Of a DNA stretch of 64,000 nucleotides, positions 38,880 through 52,475 are shown piece after piece. A program made the position numbers and the translations under genes. Numbering within the stretch: position 1 is the stretch's first letter; each line of letters starts with the position of its first letter. This DNA is from Pomphorhynchus laevis. Its lineage: Eukaryota; Acanthocephala; Palaeacanthocephala; Echinorhynchida; Pomphorhynchidae. The DNA is taken from positions 291,390 to 355,389 of the forward strand of contig WNNJ02001801.1 in assembly GCA_012934845.2 (NCBI GenBank), read 5' to 3'. The notes beneath the pieces were generated by a model that worked only from the letters and a program-made list of their open reading frames with translations, was not told the DNA's origin and made no database searches.

Positions 38880-41220
38880 AAGGGGTTAACTGTTGTGTGC
38901 CTATGCACATAACACTAGCTCGCAATATGCAACTTTTGTGGATAGTCTTCAGGATTTACTTGATAGTAAACCTGCGGGTGATTCTTTCATTTTATTAAGT
39001 GACTTCGATGATCACGTTGGCTATGACTGTGCTACCTAGAAGAGAGTAGTGAGAATGAACAGTCGTTGGAAACCCATGAATGATGATTCTGCGAGGGAAA
39101 TCGTTACTATCTATATCCGGACGGACTTTGCCCAATTGCAGGAAGATGTGGAGAATATCGAACAAGAATGATCTATGCTCGAAACTTCGCTTGACAATGC
39201 GACTTCGAAGACCTGTTGTTTGAAGACTGTAGGTTCCTGTCGTAAAGGCAATCCACGAATTGCTTGGTGGACACCTGTAGTAAGAGCAGCCTTTTATCAG
39301 AAAAAGTTGGATTATAAGGCAACCTTGTCTGATAGCTCACTGAAGGCTGTAGGTAGGTATTGACATGCCAAGAGAGCTGCAACTCTAGCACGTGCTGAGT
39401 CAAAAACCACTTGGGTAAAGTTTGGTGAGCGTTTCGAACTTGATTATCGGTAAACTTTTAAGATGTACTGTAGGACGATCAAAGCCCTTCGTATTGGAAA
39501 GCAGAAATCTGCTGAGACTGTTTTAGAAAATCATGGGCATCTGCTAACCGATATTGAAGACATATTTAGTCGCTGGGAAGAGCATTTTAGAAGTATCCTT
39601 AATACGGATGACGCTATCCCAAAAGGGAAGAATCTACGAACTTAATAGAAGATTCTATTACCTTGACAGATGTCATTATTGTTGTTCACAAACTTCGTAA
39701 TGGCAAATCTGCTAAGGTTGATAAGATTTGACCTGAGATTTTGAAGGCTCTTGACGTTCAACATATGAAGTCGATAACTCGACTCTTCAAATTAGATGAA
39801 GTCAGGAAAAGTTCCTAGTGATTGGCAAACTGGGGTGGTGATTCCGATCTATTAGGAAATCGAAGAGAATGCTTTAATTATAGGGGCATGACTCTTCTTA
39901 GCCAACCAGATAAGCTATTTGCTAGGATCCTTGAGCAAATTATATGACGATAGTCGAGAGACAGTTGCAGAAGGAGCAATGTGGCTTTCGTTCAATTCGA
40001 AGAACTAGGGATAAGCTCTTCACTCTTATAACTATTCTCGAACGCATCTGGAAATAAGCTCAACCAGTCAGATGTGTTTTGTGGATATGTAGAAGGCGTT
40101 TGACCGTATACCAATAGATAGGTTATGAGAGGAACTTAAGGAGTACAAATTTCCGCAATACCTCAATATAGCTGTGGCTTCTTTGTACGAACTAAGTACA
40201 AGTTATGTTCGTGTCTTAGACAGGAAGTCTTAGTCGTTTCCTGTATGTGTTGGGTTCCATCAGGGCACGACACTCTCTCCACTTCTATTCCTTGTTTACA
40301 TAGACAAAATTTCGAGACAGGCCGCTCTGTCGGAGTTTTGTCTTCAGTTTGGTACCATCAGGATGTCATTTTTTCTTTTTTAAGACGATGTTGTCTTGTT
40401 AATCACCAATACTGATGATCTGCAATACTTACTGGATTGAATTACAGCGGAATGTCAAGTGGCCGGTATGAAAGTTAGGAAATCCAAAACTGTCTAGATG
40501 TGCTCTGCTCGGAACGTGATATAATCGTAGGTCTTACCTACGATTAAGGTCTTACCAGATGTGGAAGAGTTTAAGTACTTGGGCTTCTTGTTCTTGAATG
40601 ATGGTAGGAATAATATGGAGATTGAGATACGGATTTGTGCAGCTAACTGATGGGTTCTTTGCGCATATCAGTTGTGATAAAGACAGAGCTAAGACTTCAG
40701 GTAAAGCTTTCCATCTATCGCTGTCTTCTTACCTATCCTCACTTATGGGCATGAACTTTGGGTCATGACTAAAAGAACTAGATATCGAGTGCAGGACCGA
40801 AATGAAGTTCCTTCTTGGTGTGACCGGCTTTAGCCTTTGAGATAAAGTTCTAAGCTCGGTTATCTGCGAGAATCTTGGAGTAAAGTCGCTACTCCTCAAC
40901 GTTGAAGGAAGTCAGCTGAGTTGGCTATGCTACGTTTTGAGGATGGGTGTCTTCTCTGTGAAGCGTCACAGATTGGAAAACTTCACCGTCGTTATCGACT
41001 TCACTTCTCGGTCTTTTTTTCATTTATCCATCTTTCTGGACGAAGACCCCGAAGCAGACCTCAATACAGGTGGAGAGATCAAACTCCCTATCTTGTCAAT
41101 GAACGTTTAGGACTATCTGAAAGAGAAGTCTGGTCGGCCATTCATGATCGTGATACCTAGTCACGTCTCGTCAGAGCACTGCCCCCCCCCAACCCGACCT
41201 CCGGATCAGTGGAAACAATG
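38880..41220 (+). pseudogene. RTE-clade (Rex3-like) LINE, long but degenerate
   Basis: In order: an endonuclease piece (SFILLSDFDDHVGYD near 38980), the linker (RIAWWTPVVRAAFYQKKLDY near 39260), MYCRTIKALRIGKQKSAETV and FSRWEEHFRSILNTDD near 39500-39610, RT with GFRSIRRTRDKLF, motif A and B remnants (GSHQGTTLSP near 40255), a decayed catalytic box near 40385, a TYGHEL-type block near 40735, and a closing part GRRPRSRPQYRWRDQ near 41040. Stops and frameshifts are frequent. It is head to head with the fragment at 37670-38850. A run of ten C bases occurs at about 41181. Confidence 0.75.
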
Positions 41221-44200
41221 AACAGATTTTGTTTATTAAGTAAATGTTATGTTATGTTACAAACAAATCTGTATAAAAATCAGTTACAGTAAGTAGCATG
41301 CTTTTATAGAAAAAATAATAAAGAAATCATCAATATCGAAAAAATTTACAAATTTAATTATTCTCCGTTTGCAAACGTAGACATATGACATCTATGGATA
41401 TATAAATTAGTCAACTTTACAATTATCGTTCTAACTGATGATACAAATTGCCTTTATCAATTGAAATCTAAACAGATTTGATAGTGCTTACTTAATTTAT
41501 TTTGTAAAGTGGCTTTGCTATAAACACAAAATAAGCTCACCTGTTCAAATTTTATTTTTAAATGAAGAGAAAATAAAATATTTAAGGTAATAATTAAATC
41601 TGATCCGTTTTTGTGAAAAATTTTCGACTCATCCAGTTTCAAGGCAAACATTTTTACAATAATATTTTGTTTTTAAAATAATTATTTTATCAGATAGCGC
41701 ATATTGATTAGAATTTCTTTCCATATAATGATTAATACAGTTGTATTCGAATGAATACAACTGTATAAGATGTATTCATATTTATGCAGCTGTATAAACG
41801 CATCATAATTAATAAAAAACTAATACTTTGTATACTTTATAAATTAGTATACTTCATTACAATAAAGTATTATATAGTGATATTTATTGATATTTTGAGC
41901 TGAAATTAGGAAAAACAAATATATTTAATAAAGGCACGTTAAATATTCTCTGACGCATTTTTGATTTCTTTTGAATCTTCTAAAGAGTGTATATATACTT
42001 TTATATATACTAAATATTGTATATTTTATATATAGTATAAATAATTATTAATTAATAATTATTAATATAATAATTACATATAGTATATGCAGTAAGTATA
42101 TATTTATATATAAATTATATTATAATAGCATTTATTATATTTATTAATATAATAAATTATAATATTTTATACATTATAAAGTAGTTTATACTTAATATAA
42201 TATATATAACGCAATGCCCTTTGGGTCGAACATTACAAACGCATAATGTAAACGCGCTGTAATTATAATATAATAAAATGTAAAATGCGTATGTGCGAGC
42301 ACGTGGCTACATAATTTCTAGTCCGAAACATGCTTACGTAATTTTATCAGTCTAATATTATAATAATGGTTTATCATGATAACCCAGGTTATTTCACTAT
42401 GCTCCAGATGGATAAATTAATATTCGATTAAGTAAAGAAATAAAATCATATTTATTGCCTTGATCTACAAACATTCTAATCCGATTATACGGCTGTTGTC
42501 AAAGTTTTAGACAGTATCGATGAGTGGTAATTTTTTAACTTTTTCTAATTGAGATTAAACATATGTTGTATCATTTTGAGGCAAGCAATATTTTAAATTG
42601 TGAATGATATGATAGCACTGAAAACGCAAATAAATGTTTAACAAAATAGCCGCCAATAAACCAACAATAAAATAAATAACATATTGAATAATATGTAAAT
42701 ATTATTTGATTTATTATAAAGAAATTCCTTCTGAGAACCTAATTATGACTAGAATGAGGAACTTTAATGATTATTAACAGATACTGCATAATTTGAATTG
42801 TGCAAAGTGAACTTTTACTATAAAATCACAAAGTCAAATGCTAAGACATTTGCTAAGGAATCTAATTATTCTACGATAATTATATGATATAATTGAATAA
42901 AATTACATAAGAATCTGGTAAATTTAAAAATAAAATCAAATATGCTTGACTTGTAACAGATATGATTAGCATTTAACTAACTCTGCTATATACATTCGCC
43001 ACAAAACTATTTGACATACAAATACAATGCTATAAAGTCATCTATAAAATCCTTCGGGGTGATATAATGAGAGCAGTTATTGAAAATTAATTCAAATTTA
43101 ATGGGTGATAATATAATACCTCTATTTTCCACAATATTGGGCCAATTAAGATATTTTGTTAGCAGATAAATTGCTAGAAATAGCTTTAAACAATTAAAAT
43201 AAAAGACGGTAATCAAATATATGTTCTTATGTTCTCATCATAATCATATATAAATCCTCAATTTCCACTTTAAAAAATCTGATTAATCAAGCACCCATTT
43301 AATAATTGCCATTGCAAAAAAAAGATGGTGTTCAGCTAATAACTATTAAGCGACGATATGGTATCTACCATTAGAAACTGAAAGCATTCAAAAAGGTAGC
43401 AATGCATAACTTAATTTCAGTGGAGCTTCCAGAGCATCCGTGAATTAGACTACAAAATGCGATATTTCTTTCGTAAACCCATGATAGTTTCCGTAGGCAC
43501 ACGGGAAAAGTGCCTACGTTCCGTCTTGGTGGCCACTGTGGTAAAATATGTTAAATACTAAATATACGGTCCGTATATACATATATAAAACAGATTTGTG
43601 CTGATATTACAAAAATTAATTTGTGACTATCTAAAGTAGCAACAATAATTCCCTGACATGCCTAGCTCTACTGGATGGTTAGCCTAGTCGGTAAGGCGCT
43701 ACGCAAAGATTGAAGGAAACTAGGTTCGAATCGGAAAGTGGAACCAGGGCTCTTAAGGCAACGACTCCGGTACAGATCCTTCTAATAATCATTATTAGAA
43801 GTGTCAATTATTAACTCAGTTGCTTTAACCGGTACAACGTATATCACTAGAATGCGATTAGGCTGGAATATTATAACATTATAGAATAGTACCTTAGGTG
43901 TGATACATTCACACAAAGTTGATGTGTTTACAAACAACAAACGTGGTCAATAATTATAAAAATGATTATTTTTGTCGAGGCATTACACGTCGTTTAAAGT
44001 AATTTGAAAATCGATCAATCAAATGTAAGTATTAAAACGTTGAACATAAGACGACAATAATCTACGACCATGACAACTTACTTTGCATTGATTTAGACAA
44101 CTGCTTACCATAATTATCGAGGATCGCAATTATATCTTGGATGGATAATGCCTACTGTTGCTCCTTCTTTTCTGATTCTTCCGAGTTTCTCTTTATCTCA

Positions 44201-45560
44201 ACTTGCTGAAACAGCCGATTTCACGCTGTTGTTATCCGCTTTTTGATTTTTCTTCCTCTCAGCAAAACAACATTAATTTAATCGGCCGAACAACAGAAAT
44301 GGATATAAAGAAAGAGTGATAGAGCGAATGAATGAAATGCCCACATAAGCCACATATGTAGATATGACACCACAACAATGTTATTTCATTTTGTAAAATG
44401 ATGCGCAGATTGTTTTGTTAAATTTTGTTTAAGTGACATTCGGAACCGCACACACATATATGCTGCTTATTTTCGTTTTTACATATCAATTAAAAAAGAA
44501 CAATGACAACAGATTTAAATCGGAAAAATAGCGTGTTCAGCACGTACGCAAGCGTTTACAAATGTGGCACAATGTCACAGTGTTGTAGTACAGGCAGATA
44601 ACATTATTGATACATTGCACAAACGGATTAATAAATGAAAAAGTGTGCCACAAACAATGTAATAATCAATGAGCGACAGCTAGATGGTTGTAGGATGCAG
44701 TGTAAAATTTTGACTTTTTGTTGATTGCAAATACTAGCAGTATTAAAAAATGTTAAGATCGTTTATATGTGGAGTAAATTTAACTTGTCGGCCTGATGTA
44801 ACGAAATAATATGTGAAAGGTTTTTTCAAAATGCTTTATTGGATCGATTTATAATGCTGATTACAAATTCAAATTCTTTATCTAAATGTCACGTAAGCAT
44901 CGCCTAAATTAAAAAAAACTATTCAATTTAAATTTATGTTGAATTTGATAAGAATTTAATCTCTATTAGAATATAAAAGAAACGGAGTAGTCATTAGGGC
45001 GAAGCAAAACACCGTTGTTATATAAGATATATTATTTTAATCCACAGGGAAAATAGTGAAAATGTACGTATTTGAGTCTAGACTCTATACTACAGACACT
45101 GTTATGACAGTTAATGATCATATATTAAGATTTTATAATGGAACAATTCTGGTTACAAGTAAAAAACGATATAGCTGTAATGTTCTATTAGTTTCGAGTT
45201 AAGAGCCAATATTGCTGATAGCTGAACTCAATTTTACAACTTTAGCTTTTATATCAACCCAAAACAAAGATCTAGAAAATCTGTAAATCGCTCCTTCATT
45301 GGTGTATTTGAATCAAATGAATAATATAAATCAACAAGACTTGAAAATTAAAATAATTTCTCTATTTGACTTTGTACTCACTAATAAATCTACAGAATTT
45401 ATGAATCAGATAAGATAACTAAGTCTACGTATTTAGTACTATATATAAAAAATAAAGATAAATAATAAATAATTATATACGATTTTATAGAATTTTTTTA
45501 AAATCATCAATATAATAAATTGCTAATAATCATTTTATTTTTATTAGAATATGTGATTAT
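41221..45560. other. 4.3 kb with no recognised gene
   Basis: AT-rich DNA with long stretches of A/T only near 41990-42215. Two features stand out: a perfect 9-bp hairpin, cgtaggcac (43492-43500) with gtgcctacg (43510-43518), and a tRNA-like Pol III promoter pair at 43678-43732. No protein-coding signal was found. Confidence 0.45.
43668..43750 (+). repeat. tRNA-derived SINE-like head
   Basis: ggttagcctagtcggtaagg (from 43678) resembles a Pol III A box and tRNA D-arm, and ggttcgaatc (43723-43732) is a perfect B box, with tRNA-like spacing. The T stem and acceptor stem do not pair, so it is not a working tRNA. It could be a SINE or a decayed tRNA gene. No tail or second copy was seen in the window. 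Confidence 0.45.
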
Positions 45561-45564
45561 ATAT

Positions 45565-45806
45565 TCAGTTCTTCCTGATGACCTCTAATCCTTATTCTGA
45601 TACAACGTCTGTTATTTATCAGTCAATTCATAAAAATGACGTTTATTTTAAATTTCATTTTTTTAACTTGATTTAAATTATAAAAAATCTAAAAACAATT
45701 ATTAATTTTATTATTTAATTATTAAATTTTGATTTAGCATTATTATGTTTTGTTTATTTTATAATTATATAACAATACGTAGACTCAGTTAGCTGATTTG
45801 ATATAT
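45565..45806 (+). mobile_element. PLE-A 3' tail
   Basis: Begins ttcctgatgacctctaatcc, which in full copies follows the 3' hairpin, and ends actcagttagctgatttgat near 45784. It holds only the last 240 bp of the element. Confidence 0.8.
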
Positions 45807-46329
45807 ATAATAAAAATTGTAATACAATATTATATATAATATTTATATCAATAAAAATAATATTGTTATTGATTTGATATAGATAATAAAAATTGTAATA
45901 AAATATTATATATATTTGGTAAATACCGTAACGATCGCGATCCTGGATCACAATGTGATTCAGCCAACATTTTGTGCAATTTTCCTGTTTTTTTTATTTC
46001 TGAAGATATATATCCTTACCAAGGAGAAAGCTATAACAATGTATATATTTGTATATATTAATACTTACCAAGAAGAAAGCTATAACAATGTATATATACA
46101 TATATATCCCACACGTTAACACATGGCACCACAGAGTGTTTCGAATACACCATATACTGCGGCGAAGTGACATGCAATGCAAAGTGTATCATCATGTAAC
46201 AGCGCTTAATCGGTAAAATGCAAACGGAACGCCCTTATGGCTGCAATGAAGAAACACCGTTTATCTAGACGGACATAACATGAGACTACCTCATGCGTTG
46301 CTGTATTTCTTTAATTATTATATTTTATT

Positions 46330-46640
46330 CGTATGTTTGTGTATTATAGATTGACTGAAGAAGCTCTCGAATAGAGCGAAACGTTTCAAAATAAGACTCT
46401 GCAGCTGTCTCTGGTTTTTTCTTCAATGCGTAACAACTATTGTGCCGTATCCTCATTTGAGGATCCCAGAGGAGGGTGGTTTAAAGAACCTATATATAAT
46501 GATCCGGGACAGTGTCAGTTTTCCACAAATCAAATGGATATTTATACTCGATTCAAATTATTTAAAGATATATAGCTTAATATATTTTGTTTCTTTTAGA
46601 TTAAAAAAGCCCTGTAAAGTGCAAAACGTTAACTAGTTTA
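46330..46640 (+). mobile_element. PLE terminus fragment with a hammerhead-like motif
   Basis: gactgaagaagctctcgaat at 46352 leads into AGAGC and GAAAC, the CTGAAGAAG-stem-GAAAC motif seen at other PLE ends. ctcatttgaggatcccagag follows near 46450 and resembles the gcgaggatcccaggcg block of the 63-kb repeats. The RT is absent. A short unrelated open frame here has no support. Confidence 0.5.
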
Positions 46641-46649
46641 TATTCTTTT

Positions 46650-49600
46650 TTACCATTGTTTTTTAACAATTTAAGGTAATTTATTTAACTATCTAACTAT
46701 TTATCTTGGTAGTAATATTGAATGTTACAAGGATAAAAAACAAAATCGTTCGAAACCTGTCTTCTACATTAATTTCTTTAGATTAGCATTGTATCGATCT
46801 AAACTTAGCATCAACTCCATAATAAAGATTTTATCATATCATTGATTGAGCATAAGTCTTAAAAAATAGTAAAATTTTCGATATAAATTATTATCGATAG
46901 AATTATTTATCTAATAATTAATCCATAAATTAATTATCAATTAATCTAACGATTTAAAGTAAATTAAAACCGATAGATTAATATATCGAGTTTATATGGT
47001 AAATTATAATATTGAATTTTTTTATTATTTTTCATTTTGAAAATGCACTCTTTAAATGAATTTATACCTTATACACATTTATGATACAGAATTCATCGTA
47101 TTTTACTACTATCGTGCTTTAATTGATATTATATATCGCAATTATTTCTCATCAGTTGATGTTCAACAAATCCAATATAAACAAATAAGTGTAAAAATTG
47201 GTATAAGCATTTTAAAATTTTATATCAATGTATGAATTTTTTGTTAAATATGAAGAACTGTAAAGTAGTTTTTAAAGTATATTTTTAATTCGAAAAATTG
47301 AATGTAAATATATTTATAATAAAAGGTAATTTGTAATAATGCATAAATTTTTCAACTGTAATATATATTTAATATAAATATTTATATATAAAAATTATTA
47401 AAATTAATTATTACTATTAAAATTGCTAAAGATTACTATTAACATTTTTTCTTAATCATTAAATGATCCTAATTGAATAATATTGACAGATGATTTTAAA
47501 ATTAGAGCAGCTAAAAGTTTTTTCTTTATAAACCATGATAATATGAGTCAATTATTCGTACGTGAATTAACTGGTCACATGTAAAAAAACTTACTCTATT
47601 CGATTCAGATGCTTGTTCAACTGCTAATTGAATTACTGAAATCATAAAAATATGTCGAATTCGACTAAATTCAATGCTGCAAACTGTTTTTCAATTAATG
47701 CTATGATGAAGATAGAAATATGTTAATATTGTAAAATTATGGTGAACTCTGTCAATATACAATATGCGTAAGAACTGTTTTATATAATAGTCGATATATA
47801 TATTTAACCTTAATTTCCACATGATTGCATTTATTTACTTAAACAGAGCATAAAGAAATGATTTAATCATTATCGCTAATATCTATCCCTGATAATTTAT
47901 CTTTTAATAATATATATATCCGTTAATAGTGATATGTAGCATACCTTCTTAAATATGCCATTTTACGTTTACCATTTACCTTTTATCGTTTGGTTTATTC
48001 TTACTATCATTATTTTCTTTCTCATTTCATATTAAAGACAATGTGTGTTTATCTTATTGGAAAAAATACTTTGATTTACATTTTTTGGTTTTACAATTGT
48101 TTTTCTTGATATTTGTCCTTTTACAAAAACAGGAAATACCGTAGATAGGTAAAAATAATAATAAAAAATAAGATTGAACCGTTATTTAACGATTATTTAA
48201 CATATTAAGAGTTGTTTAGCATACTTTCCAAGTATATGATAAAAGAACAAGCTGAAATTATAGCTATACTGAAAGATGAAAAATTTCTAGTATGATACTG
48301 CATTATTAACGGTCATTTTATCCTCCTACATTCACTTCAATATGAGAAAAATAATAATGAATTAATATATCTGTGATTGATTGAATATATCAACCTACTC
48401 AATATATAGATACTTCTTTACGATCTTTCTCTCAATTTTTGTATTATTTGTGCATAAGCGTATTTGATATTTTTTCATTACACCACTAGATCGTGTTTAT
48501 ATAAAAAATCAATTATTTTATTACATCAATTATTTTAGAACTTACAAATATTTCATATTATTGTATAAGCCATCTATCGTATAATGCAACGCAGTTTGGT
48601 TAATCTCGTATTTAACGATATCTTAAGCAATCGGCTGTTACTATTAATTCATATCGATATAATTTAATATTGCAAAATTAAAAGAAATTATTTTTCAATA
48701 ATCAATATTGAAATATTAATTAGGGAGCGTAAAGTTTCCATATAGATATATGGACTTGTCTTTTTAGCACAAGCAACCTTTGCAATTTTTTTACCTCGAA
48801 TAGCACAATTTTATGAGATGCATTTTACCGTCTCATAATTAGACTTGAGAAAGTAAGTCTACTAATTATAATTGAGAAAAATTTAAGTACTAAAACTCAA
48901 TAAAATCTTTTGTAAAAATATAGGCTAGATATAAAAAATAAAGACTAATACTAGACTTCTAGCAAGTCGAGTAATTAGACTTGAAAAACAAATTTACGTA
49001 CTAAAATATCAATTTGCCTTTTATAAAATGAATGAAAATGCTATATTTTCTCCACCACGCTAAATGATAGCAGTCGCTTTAAACTTTCACGTCTTAGCAA
49101 TATTACTTGAGAAAATAAGTATTCTCATATATTAGCAAATGTTACAGTTATAATATTTAATAGGTGCGATTAAATATTAATTATTTAATAAGTAAATATC
49201 AATAATTAATAACAAATAATAAGTAATAATTAATAACAAATAACAACTAAATTATTATTAATTTATCAATTATTTAATATATAATAAGAGTTATACTGAA
49301 TTATATTGAATTATTGCTATCGGCTCAATTTATGTTGAAACATTGGCTGTAGTAAAGTGAACCGAAATTATAAAACGTATTGCACAAGTGATTATAATTA
49401 ATCTTCATTTAGTATATATTGATCATATGTCAATTCAATTGGAAATACAAGATTATATATAATGACAAAATCCCCTGCGAAATCGTTACAAATCTCGAAG
49501 AAATATTCAGGAACGTGTTGATTCTACTAGATATGCTCGGAATAACAAAATCGAACATAGAGAGATAATTATTTTGTTATTTTCAGCAAGACTCAGTGGT

Positions 49601-50920
49601 ATATGGATTCAACGTGTTCGAAATTAGGTGAATGAAATATTTATACAATATGTAAGAAGATTGGAATTGATGAGCTCTGAGCAATATCCAGAGAGAAATA
49701 ATGCTTTACAATTGAAAGAGCGACGTTGCTTTGTCTAATATAGTATGTTCTCTTAGTGAACAGAAATCATATATTTTACTTTGATTATTTAATTTAGCTA
49801 TTGTAAATAAATTGTTTTTTTTTTATCTTACTATTTGAAATCTTACTATTAAAACTTGCAAGTTGAAAGTGTAAAAAACGATGCTTATGAATTATGCATA
49901 GGGCATAATTAAAATTAATTTAGGTATTAATTAGTTGATTTCTCTTTGATTATTGTTTATTACTTCAAACCTGATAGCATCACTATACATCATTAACCAT
50001 TACAACAAACGATGGGGATAACGAATGAAAGTCATGATTATCAAATGAAATGAATATATAAAGTGCATATTTGTGAATACACTTAAAATAAACTTTTATC
50101 GTGTCACACATCATATCTGCATATAAATGGATTGATTAAAGCCGTGTTAAATTGCTATACTATTTATCCATACGTATTTATAGCTGATATGCAAATTGAC
50201 TTTACATGAATTAAATAAATGAAATCGACCGAAATTTACATAGTCCAGGATACAGTTTAGCAATTATAATTTGTTTCAAATATATAAACCCATGCAAATT
50301 AGCAAGTTTTTACAACATTAAACAAACGCATGATTGAATATTTATAAGCGAATTCTTCCGTATTTGTAAATTTGTAGGAAACAAGTTAAAAGAAAAATAA
50401 GTTTTCTGGCTAATTTTAGAGTATATTTTTAAAAACACTATTAGAGTCCACAAAAAATACAAAAATCAATAATTCCAATCAATAGTTATACTGCTATAAT
50501 TTAAATAGAGAAAGTTCTGTATAACATCAAAACATAGTTTCATTATTATGCTACATGATCATGACGATATCTGAAATTAATTGTTTAACATTTGCTGTGC
50601 CATTACTTTATAAATTGCTGCATAGATTATTAATAAAGATTATTCGGTAGTTATTTTTAAAATGTCAAATTTTCTAGAAAACTTGTAGATTATTAGGGAT
50701 TATTGTATTTACTGCAACAATCGATACTTTTTATTGCACTTATTATATGTCATGTTTGATATTTTTCATATGAGATTTTGCCATACTACCTATCAATAGT
50801 TTGGAGAGAGGGAGATTTAAGCGATGGTGAACTTTTGCAGCTACCAATGACATAAAATAACTGTCAAAAGTATCTATTATAAGCTACATTTACAAATCTA
50901 ACGGATATATGGAAAAAATT
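46650..50920. other. 4.3 kb with no recognised gene
   Basis: Very AT-rich. Scattered short repeats of taataattaataacaaata type occur near 49190-49260. No conserved motif, RNA gene or element end was recognised. Confidence 0.4.
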
Positions 50921-50924
50921 GCAA

Positions 50925-51720
50925 GAACGGATAATAAATAATATACTTTGTATTATAATAGGATATTAGATAATCAAATGTCATTGGATGAAATACGTCA
51001 TTAGCATGTATTTGGCCCCGCTGCTATGCTGGGTCGAGGAACAGTGACCGAAACCTAATAACATAGCAGTTCATCCCGATAATCTCTAATCTTTATTCGA
51101 ATGTACCGTATACGACGAATAAGCCGAAACCTGATTACATAGTAGCTCCTGATTTAAACTCTTAAGTGGCAAATTGTTATGAATGGATAATGAATAATAT
51201 ACTTTGTATTAGAATAAGATACTAGATAGTTTTATCAGATGAAATACATCATTAACATGTATTTGCCCCGCTGCTATGTTGGGTAGAGGAGTTAGGTGCC
51301 GATACTTAATAGCATAGCACTTCCTCCTGATGACTCTAATTCTTATTCTGATACAACGTCTGTTATTTATTAGTCAATTCATAAAAATGTCGTTTATTTT
51401 TAATTTCAATTTTTTATTTCAACTTGATTTAAATTATAGAAAATCTAAAAACAATTTTTTATTTTATTATTTAATTATTAAATTTTGATTTAGCATTATT
51501 ATGTTTTGTTTATTTTATAATTATATAACAATACGTAGACTCAGTTAGCTGATTTGATTTATTAGTGAATTTTTATTATTGACTTTTATTTTAAATTTTA
51601 TTATTATATAAATAAAAAATGTTAAAATTTAAAATAATTATTTATTATTTATAATTATTTATAATTATTTTTTTAATTTATCCAGTCTAAAATTCGTAAA
51701 CTCAGTTAGCTGATCTGATT
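50925..51720 (+). mobile_element. Three PLE-A tails in a row
   Basis: First tail: about 50925-51110 (ggataataaataatatactt, hairpin, early 3' UTR). A second starts near 51152 (tttaaactcttaagtggcaa, hairpin at 51272-51318) and ends actcagttagctgatttgat near 51538-51557. A third, shortened one ends actcagttagctgatctgat near 51691-51710. All point the same way. Head-to-tail partial copies are a known habit of Penelope-like elements. Confidence 0.75.
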
Positions 51721-52289
51721 GATAAAGTTCGGAGAATAATCGTTTGGAGGGAGCGATTGTTAATACACGTAACATTGTCCATACGCACTGCTAACCAGAA
51801 CTTTTTTATACGACTCGTCATCTACGCCTCCATATTTATATGTATCGTTTAATATAATAAATTTAATTTATTTCTTGTTGAAAATTAAAGATATAATACA
51901 CTTCTATACTTTCCTTATTTACGATAAAATATTGATTCTAAAAATATGTTGACCTTCTGCATTTCTTAATCGTTGTGCGATCCTTCAGAAATATTTAAGA
52001 TCAAATGTCAATTTTTTAAATTCAAAATCTCGTCCATCATTTTTCATCACAATTGTACTTGATTTCATTACACATTTGATTTCTGACGGTTTATTTTAAT
52101 ATTATTTTTCAACTTCACATTTATGTTGTTGTAGTACTTATTTTTCATCTGCAACATTCAATGAATTTGACTTGCCTCGTTTCAAAAATCGGGAAAGATT
52201 TTTGAAATCGGGAAAGATGAGAAAAAGTCTTTCCTAAGTTTTGAGAAAGATCGGATATATAAAACGGCATATTCATTAAATGTTGCAGA

Positions 52290-52475
52290 TAAAAAATAAG
52301 CATTTAAGTATTAAAACAAGTATTATTTAAAAATAATAAAATTATATTATATTTTTATATTATATAAAAATAAGTATTATTTATTATTTATATTTATTTT
52401 ATTATTTATCTTTATTTTTAATTTATATATAGTATAAAATACGTAGATTCAGTTTGCTGATTTGATTATATCTTA
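52290..52475 (+). mobile_element. PLE-A end fragment, diverged
   Basis: Ends ttcagtttgctgatttgatt near 52448, a variant of the family end. The preceding AT-rich sequence resembles PLE-A 3' UTR only loosely. Confidence 0.5.
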
